Assembly (NCBI RefSeq): GCF_007097385.1
Contig: NZ_VJZS01000003.1
Location: 148,187-212,186, forward strand
From: Flavobacterium sp. ZT3R18
GTDB lineage: Bacteria > Bacteroidota > Bacteroidia > Flavobacteriales > Flavobacteriaceae
Length of the DNA: 64,000 nt
Direction: 5' to 3'
Part shown: positions 59,366 through 64,000 of the stretch, in pieces
How the letters are laid out: each line of letters begins with the position of its first letter
Numbering within the stretch: the stretch's first letter is position 1
Notes under the pieces: generated by a model
Database searches by the model: none
What the model saw: only the letters and a program-made list of their open reading frames with translations
What the model was told of the DNA's origin: nothing
Translations under genes and position numbers: made by a program

Positions 59366-60388
59366 TTATTTTAATGTCCATTTAACAAAACTGCTCATAA
59401 CTTCATTCCAATGTTCTTTTTCGTAATCTGCTTCCCCGTCTTCATTTACTTCAAAAAAGTTATGTTCTAAGTTTAAGTATCTTTTATAGGTCAAGTTTGT
59501 TTTTGAGTTTTGAATGTAAAACAGTGGTACTATATCACACAAATCAGAGGAAATGTCATTTGTGCCATACGCTAAATAGGTTGGGACTTTGATTTTCAAC
59601 CAATCATTAAGTAAGGGTCTCGAAAAGGATTTCCACGCTAACAAATAAGGTTCTTTTTTTAATGTATCGGCATTATAGGAATCTCTAAGCATTTGGTAAG
59701 TACTGTCTATTTTTTGATCCGCTTCTTGCCAAGTTATTTGTTTACTTTCTGCATTTTTTCTATAATCTCTAATCCTTTGGTCAATTCTCCCAAATGGATT
59801 GGCTCCAAATAACCCCAAATGTGTGACATTTTTACTATTTAATGCTATTACTGTAGCTACTTTTGAGCCTTGTGAATGTCCTGCTACAACTAATTTGGAA
59901 TTATCTACCCATTTTTTCTTTCGCAAAAATTTTAAAACTTCACTGGCTCTTTTTTCGTAATTTTCTAAATAATCAGATTTCATGTATTCTTTGTCAAATT
60001 CATCAGGTTCATTTTGATTTGGAATGTAACAATAGGACTTATTTAAGTTTTTTTCATTTGCAATAACTGGCGTTTTCGGCATTGAAATTACAATTAAATG
60101 ATAGTTTTTTTTGATTTCGATTAGGTCAAAATTTGTAATTCCACCACCAATCATCCACATTTCTTCTTTTTCAGGTTTTACAAATAAAGGCATTGGTAGG
60201 GAACCTTGACAAAATAAGAATATTGGTTTTTTTACATCAGTTTTGGTGTCAACTAGTATAAAATCAATGGTGTCGTTTTTTTGTTTTAACCTAAATTGAA
60301 TAGCTTGATTGTTTATTATTTTTTGATTTTGTCCAAAACTTATTTGAACTAAAAATAGTAGAATTATTGTATTTTGTATTTTTTTCAT
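59366..60388 (-). CDS. Exported alpha/beta hydrolase, unknown substrate
   Basis: 340 residues. A signal peptide (IQNTIILLFLVQISFGQ) precedes an alpha/beta-hydrolase fold. FLFCQGSLPMPLFVKPE forms the oxyanion loop, the nucleophile elbow VVAGHSQGSKVATV places the serine near 172, and the acid region is YGTNDISSDLCDIVPL. The histidine is in LNLEHNFFEVN. Between 205 and 260 lies a helical lid. Probably periplasmic or secreted. Single gene on the minus strand. Confidence 0.78.
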   Translation of the reverse strand: MKKIQNTIILLFLVQISFGQNQKIINNQAIQFRLKQKNDTIDFILVDTKTDVKKPIFLFCQGSLPMPLFVKPEKEEMWMIGGGITNFDLIEIKKNYHLIVISMPKTPVIANEKNLNKSYCYIPNQNEPDEFDKEYMKSDYLENYEKRASEVLKFLRKKKWVDNSKLVVAGHSQGSKVATVIALNSKNVTHLGLFGANPFGRIDQRIRDYRKNAESKQITWQEADQKIDSTYQMLRDSYNADTLKKEPYLLAWKSFSRPLLNDWLKIKVPTYLAYGTNDISSDLCDIVPLFYIQNSKTNLTYKRYLNLEHNFFEVNEDGEADYEKEHWNEVMSSFVKWTLK

Positions 60389-60699
60389 AATTGTGCTGTC
60401 AACTTTTATAGTTTGAGTGTTCTTGTAAAATTATTCAAATTTAACGTATAATTCTTACCGTTTAAAGATGATTTGTACTTTTTTTACTTTAAAATAAAAA
60501 TGGTTTTTTAGAATTCTTAATTCCACTGCGGCCTAGCCCAGATAGAAGTGGAAATCCTTTTATTACCCTGTCAGGGTTCAAAACCCTGACAGGGTAATAA
60601 AACATTGCAACGGATAGCTGGTCCCGACAGTTATCGGGATTGCTCCTAAAAAAAATGACATCCTTTCGAATGTCATTTAGTGTATTGAATTTTAGAAAA
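60389..60699. other. Non-coding gap with a perfect hairpin
   Basis: No supported gene. It contains the 19-bp perfect hairpin at 60560-60600 and a TCCCGACAGTTATCGGGA-type palindrome near 60624. Confidence 0.6.
60560..60600. repeat. Perfect 19-bp hairpin with 3-nt loop
   Basis: TTATTACCCTGTCAGGGTT at 60560-60578 and its exact complement at 60582-60600. It is itself doubly palindromic (ACCCTG/CAGGGT). Confidence 0.85.
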
Positions 60700-62826
60700 T
60701 TATTGGGCTGATAGTCCCGCATTTTTCAGATATGGTTCGGTTTGCATATCGTGACCTATGAATTCTTTGAAGGCTTGGTTTAAATCGACACTGTTTCCTA
60801 CGGATAAAATGTATTTTTTGAATCGCTCGCAGTTTGCTCTAGTCATACCACCATTGGCTTGCATCCAATCGAATGCGTTGTAATCTAAGGTTTTTGACCA
60901 AGTGTAAGCGTAGTACCCCGCTGAGTAACCGCCTCCCCAAACGTGTGCGAAATAAGGAGTGTGGTAACGTGTAGGAACTTCATTGACTAATAATCCGTAT
61001 TTTTCTAAGGCTTCTTTCTCGAAAACCAAGGTTGGTTTAAAATCGGATTCTTTTTCGACACTGTGCCAAGCCATATCTAGGGTTGCAGCGGCTAAAAGTT
61101 CTGTCACATCATAGCCTTTATTGAAGGTTTCTGCTTTCTTGATTTTGTCGATCAAGTCTTGTGGTATCGGCTGTTTGGTTTGGTAATGAATGGCGTAATT
61201 CTTTAAGATTGCTGGGTCTAATGCCGCATGCTCATTGATCTGAGAAGGGAATTCTACATAATCTCTCGGTACCGAAGTTCCAGAAAGAGTTACGTATTGT
61301 TGGTTGGCAAACAAACCATGTAGGGTGTGTCCGAATTCGTGAAACATGGTAATTACATCATCAAAACTGATTAAAGAAGGGTTTTCTCCAACTGGTTTTG
61401 AAAAATTGTAAACGTTAACAATTACTGGTTTTTGTTTTAGATAATGCGATTGGCTTACTAAATTATTCATCCAAGCACCTCCGTTTTTGTTGTCACGGGT
61501 ATAAAAATCTAAGTAATAAATAGCGATTGAAGTACCTTTGTCGTCAAAAACTTCATAGACTTTTACATCTGAGTTATAGACTGGTAAATCTTTTCTTTCC
61601 TTGAAGCTGATGCCATACATTTGTTTGGCGGCAAAGAAAACACCTTTTTCTAATACGGCATTTAATTCGAAATACGGTTTGGTTTGACTTTCGTCTAAAT
61701 CGTATTTGGCTTTACGCACTTGCTCTGCATAAAAATTCCAATCCCAAGGCTCTAATTTAAATCCACCATTTTGGGAGTCTATTAAATCTTGAATTTCTTT
61801 AGCTTCTACTTTGGCTTTGGCAACAGCTGGAGCAGCAATTTTAGCTAGCAATTCCATAGCTGTGGCAGGTGATTCTGCCATTTGATCTTGCAATTTCCAT
61901 TCGGCAAAACTTTTCTTGCCCATCAAATTGGCTTTTTGCAAACGCAATTTTGCTGTTTTTTCAAGGACTTCACGGGTGTCGCCTTCGTCATTTTTTTCGG
62001 CACGATACCAAGACTCTTTGTATATTTTTTCTCTTGAATCTCGGTTTTTCAAGCTGGTAAGCAAAGGTTGTTGGGTAGTGTTTAAGAGTCCAATTTGGTA
62101 TTTATTTTCGAAACCTGCCTCTTTTGCTTTTAGTTTGGCTGCATCAATTTCGGCAGTGCTCAATCCGTCTAAATCGGCGGCATTGTCAAATAAAACCGCT
62201 CCGTTTTTACGTGCTAACAATAATTTGTTGCCATAAAGGGTGCTTAAACTCGCAAGCTCCTCATTGATTTGTTTCATTTTGACTTTATCGGCTTCGGATA
62301 AATTAGCACCTGCCAATTCAAATTGTTGCAAATAGTATTGTGTCAATTTTTTGTCTTCGCCTTTCAATTTATTCAAATCGATTGCTTTGAAACGATTGTA
62401 TAATTTACTGTTTAAATAAATTTCATCGTTATGCCCTGAAAATATTGGAGCATATTCAGCTTCTATAGCCTGCAAGGTTGGGTTGGTGTTCGAACCTGCT
62501 AGGTTATAAAAAACACCTACGGCTCTACCTAAATCCACTCCGCAAATTTCTACTGCCAAAACAGTGTTTTGAAAGGTTGGTTTTGCGTGGTTATTGGCAA
62601 TTGCGTCAATTTCCTGATCGTGAATTTTTAAACCGTACTCAAAAGCTGGTTTAAAGTGTTCGTCTTTTATTAAACTAAAATTGGGTGCTTGATACTGTAA
62701 AGTACTTTTTTGCAATAGCGGATTTGTCATTTTAACCGAATTGTTTTGAGCATTCACTGTTTCAGTTGGTAGAGTTGCCACTAAAAGCAATGAACCAGCA
62801 ATGAATAATTTTGAAAAAATTTGCAT
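60700..62826 (-). CDS. M3-family metallopeptidase (peptidyl-dipeptidase Dcp-like)
   Basis: 708 residues. A signal peptide (LFIAGSLLLVATLPTETVNAQ) indicates a periplasmic or secreted form. The zinc motif HEFGH (near 495, in MFHEFGHTLHGLF) and the downstream glutamate region INEHAALDPAILKNY are intact. The N-terminal helical half covers the channel. Dcp removes C-terminal dipeptides from oligopeptides; OpdA/oligopeptidase A is the alternative, but the periplasmic location suits Dcp. Full length for the family. It is divergent from trmD across a 171-bp gap. Confidence 0.9.
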   Translation of the reverse strand: MQIFSKLFIAGSLLLVATLPTETVNAQNNSVKMTNPLLQKSTLQYQAPNFSLIKDEHFKPAFEYGLKIHDQEIDAIANNHAKPTFQNTVLAVEICGVDLGRAVGVFYNLAGSNTNPTLQAIEAEYAPIFSGHNDEIYLNSKLYNRFKAIDLNKLKGEDKKLTQYYLQQFELAGANLSEADKVKMKQINEELASLSTLYGNKLLLARKNGAVLFDNAADLDGLSTAEIDAAKLKAKEAGFENKYQIGLLNTTQQPLLTSLKNRDSREKIYKESWYRAEKNDEGDTREVLEKTAKLRLQKANLMGKKSFAEWKLQDQMAESPATAMELLAKIAAPAVAKAKVEAKEIQDLIDSQNGGFKLEPWDWNFYAEQVRKAKYDLDESQTKPYFELNAVLEKGVFFAAKQMYGISFKERKDLPVYNSDVKVYEVFDDKGTSIAIYYLDFYTRDNKNGGAWMNNLVSQSHYLKQKPVIVNVYNFSKPVGENPSLISFDDVITMFHEFGHTLHGLFANQQYVTLSGTSVPRDYVEFPSQINEHAALDPAILKNYAIHYQTKQPIPQDLIDKIKKAETFNKGYDVTELLAAATLDMAWHSVEKESDFKPTLVFEKEALEKYGLLVNEVPTRYHTPYFAHVWGGGYSAGYYAYTWSKTLDYNAFDWMQANGGMTRANCERFKKYILSVGNSVDLNQAFKEFIGHDMQTEPYLKNAGLSAQ

Positions 62827-62970
62827 AGTTAATAATTGTTTATTTTTTTGGGCTAAAAATAGTCAAAAAAAGAGTTTTAGACAGTTAAATTTAAATTAAA
62901 TCTAATTATTGTTGTTTTTTAAGCCAGAAGTTTGTGTTAGAAGTTGCGGAAGCTCCTATAAATTAATTTG

Positions 62971-62978
62971 TACCTTTG
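62971..62978 (+). promoter_or_regulatory. Promoter -7 box of trmD
   Basis: TACCTTTG, 19 bp before the ATG; a TTG at 62944-62946 could be the -33 element with a long 24-bp spacer. Confidence 0.45.
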
Positions 62979-62997
62979 CCGTTCTTAAAAAAGCAAC

Positions 62998-63675
62998 ATG
63001 AGAATTGATATCGTTACCGTATTACCAGATTTACTAAGAAGTCCTTTTGAAGCTTCGATTATGAAACGCGCTATAGACAAAGGACTTGTAGAAGTTCATT
63101 TTCATAATTTAAGAGATTACACGACCAACAAACAAAAGAGTGTCGATGACTACCCTTTTGGAGGTGGTGCTGGAATGGTAATGACAGTACAGCCAATTGA
63201 CGCCTGTATCACACATTTGAAAAGCGAAAGAACTTACGATGAAATCATATACATGTCGCCAGACGGGGAAACTCTAAACCAGAAAATGGCCAACACCATG
63301 TCGATGTATGAAAATATCATTATACTGTGTGGTCATTATAAAGGAGTGGATCAACGCGTTCGCGATCATTTTATTACCAAAGAAATTTCGATTGGAGATT
63401 ATGTTTTATCTGGAGGGGAATTAGGTGCATTGGTGTTATCAGACGCTTTAATCCGATTGATTCCTGGTGTTTTGAGTGACGAAACTTCGGCCTTGACGGA
63501 TAGTTTTCAAGACGGTTTATTGTCGGGGCCAATTTATACACGCCCTGCCGATTACAAAGGTTGGAAAGTTCCCGATGTTTTATTGAGTGGGCATTTTGCC
63601 AAAATTGACAAATGGAGAGAAGATACCGCTTATGAACACACTAAGAATAGAAGACCGGATTTGCTTGGAGAATAG
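62998..63675 (+). CDS. trmD: tRNA (guanine37-N1)-methyltransferase
   Basis: 225 residues, full length. The start [13 protein letters not shown] is followed by [41 protein letters not shown] (the knotted SAM site), [17 protein letters not shown] and the C-terminal domain with [27 protein letters not shown]. It methylates G37 next to the anticodon to prevent frameshifting. The usual partners rpsP, rimM and rplS are not beside it in this window; a tandem repeat follows directly. Confidence 0.96.
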   Translation: MRIDIVTVLPDLLRSPFEASIMKRAIDKGLVEVHFHNLRDYTTNKQKSVDDYPFGGGAGMVMTVQPIDACITHLKSERTYDEIIYMSPDGETLNQKMANTMSMYENIIILCGHYKGVDQRVRDHFITKEISIGDYVLSGGELGALVLSDALIRLIPGVLSDETSALTDSFQDGLLSGPIYTRPADYKGWKVPDVLLSGHFAKIDKWREDTAYEHTKNRRPDLLGE

Positions 63676-64000
63676 TTTGCAGTCGCAGTTTTCAGTTTTC
63701 AGTGTTGGAACGCTTAAAAAAAAGTTTTCAGTCGCAGTTTTCAGTGTTCAGTGTTGGAATAAATAAAAAAGTTTTCAGTCGCAGTTTTCAGTGTTCAGTG
63801 TTGGAATAAATAAAAAAGTTTTCAGTCGCAGTTTTCAGTGTTCAGTGTTGGAATAAATAAAAAAGTTTTCAGTCGCAGTTTTCAGTTTTAATAAAAAAGT
63901 TTTCAGTCGCAGTTTTCAGTGTTCAGTGTTGGAATAAATAAAAAAGTTTTCAGTCGCAGTTTTCAGTTTTCAGTGTTGGAATAAATAAAAAAGTTTTCAG
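63676..64000. repeat. 47-bp tandem array running off the window end
   Basis: Units beginning GTTTTCAGTCGCAG start at 63724, 63771, 63818, 63865, 63899, 63946 and 63993. All steps are 47 bp except one of 34 bp that lacks the GTGTTCAGTGTTGGA part. Each unit ends GGAATAAATAAAAAA. No spacers, so not a CRISPR array. Confidence 0.92.

Noticed and set aside
52764..60388. Integron gene-cassette array
   Set aside because: The flanking repeats are found at only one gene and do not show clear attC core sites, and no integrase is visible. Kept only as a hypothesis under the esterase finding.
60489..60722. 77-codon frame on the minus strand before the M3 peptidase end
   Set aside because: It reads through a perfect hairpin and the TCCCGACAGTTATCGGGA-type palindrome and overlaps the stop of the peptidase gene.
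63676..64000. Possible CRISPR array at the right end
   Set aside because: Units repeat along their full 47 bp with no variable spacers, so it is a tandem repeat.

Overview
The window looks like a chromosome segment from a Flavobacterium-type member of the Bacteroidota. The DNA is AT-rich. Many genes are preceded by the Bacteroidota sigma box TAnnTTTG rather than a sigma-70 -10 box, and Shine-Dalgarno sequences are weak. Gene content is typical of the family: a BatA-domain protein next to a dihydroorotase-like gene, a DUF4834/YfhO pair, a DUF3276 PUR protein, an RGG-tailed DEAD-box helicase, a long NusB next to YajC, and a SusC-type carboxypeptidase-regulatory domain. I found no tRNA, rRNA, CRISPR array or intact insertion sequence.

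Layout. 1-6.7 kb: the end of a BatA-domain gene, then a three-gene cassette (DUF262 protein, DUF3696-type ATPase, unknown protein) wedged between it and a dihydroorotase-like gene; this is the best candidate for a little-described system, probably anti-phage. 7-15.6 kb: housekeeping and repair (MBL hydrolase, Bcp peroxiredoxin, endonuclease III, ECF sigma factor with a 47-residue companion, UvrA). 15.7-24.7 kb: MscS channel, then an envelope and polysaccharide block on the minus strand (flippase, glycosyltransferase, YfhO, DUF4834) interrupted by a toxin-antitoxin-like nucleotidyltransferase pair. 24.7-33 kb: outer-membrane protein, acetyltransferase, a PLP acyl-CoA condensing enzyme, NYN/OST-HTH protein, KilA-N protein, and rdgB with a decayed copy of its own 5' end. 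33-49 kb: DeaD helicase, TrmH-like methylase, sirtuin, inward-rectifier K+ channel, peptidase T, YajC/NusB, leucine dehydrogenase, ABC exporter, PUR protein. 49-52.8 kb: small metabolic and stress genes. 52.8-60.4 kb: an accessory-looking run of minus-strand genes (two acetyltransferases, esterase, methyltransferase, DoxX, Rrf2 regulator, another hydrolase) with long non-coding gaps and short dispersed repeats. 60.7-64 kb: M3 peptidase and trmD, ending inside a 47-bp tandem array.

The non-coding DNA is unusually structured. Many gaps hold degenerate short-period repeats, mostly 7-bp units with about four fixed bases (GATTNNN, TCTGNNN, CTTCYGA, ACTGAAA types), often in inverted pairs. There are also near-perfect hairpins with 17-23 bp stems, a dispersed palindrome of the type TCCCGATAATTATCGGGA, and several MITE-like elements with inverted ends. 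Some of these repeats run into genes: a perfect 30-bp palindrome lies inside the KilA-N gene, and the 3' end of the methyltransferase is supplied by a dispersed repeat.

All calls come from reading the sequence and remembered family features; no database search was run. Where an ATG fits homologues or promoter spacing better than the longest reading frame, I give the shorter start and say so.
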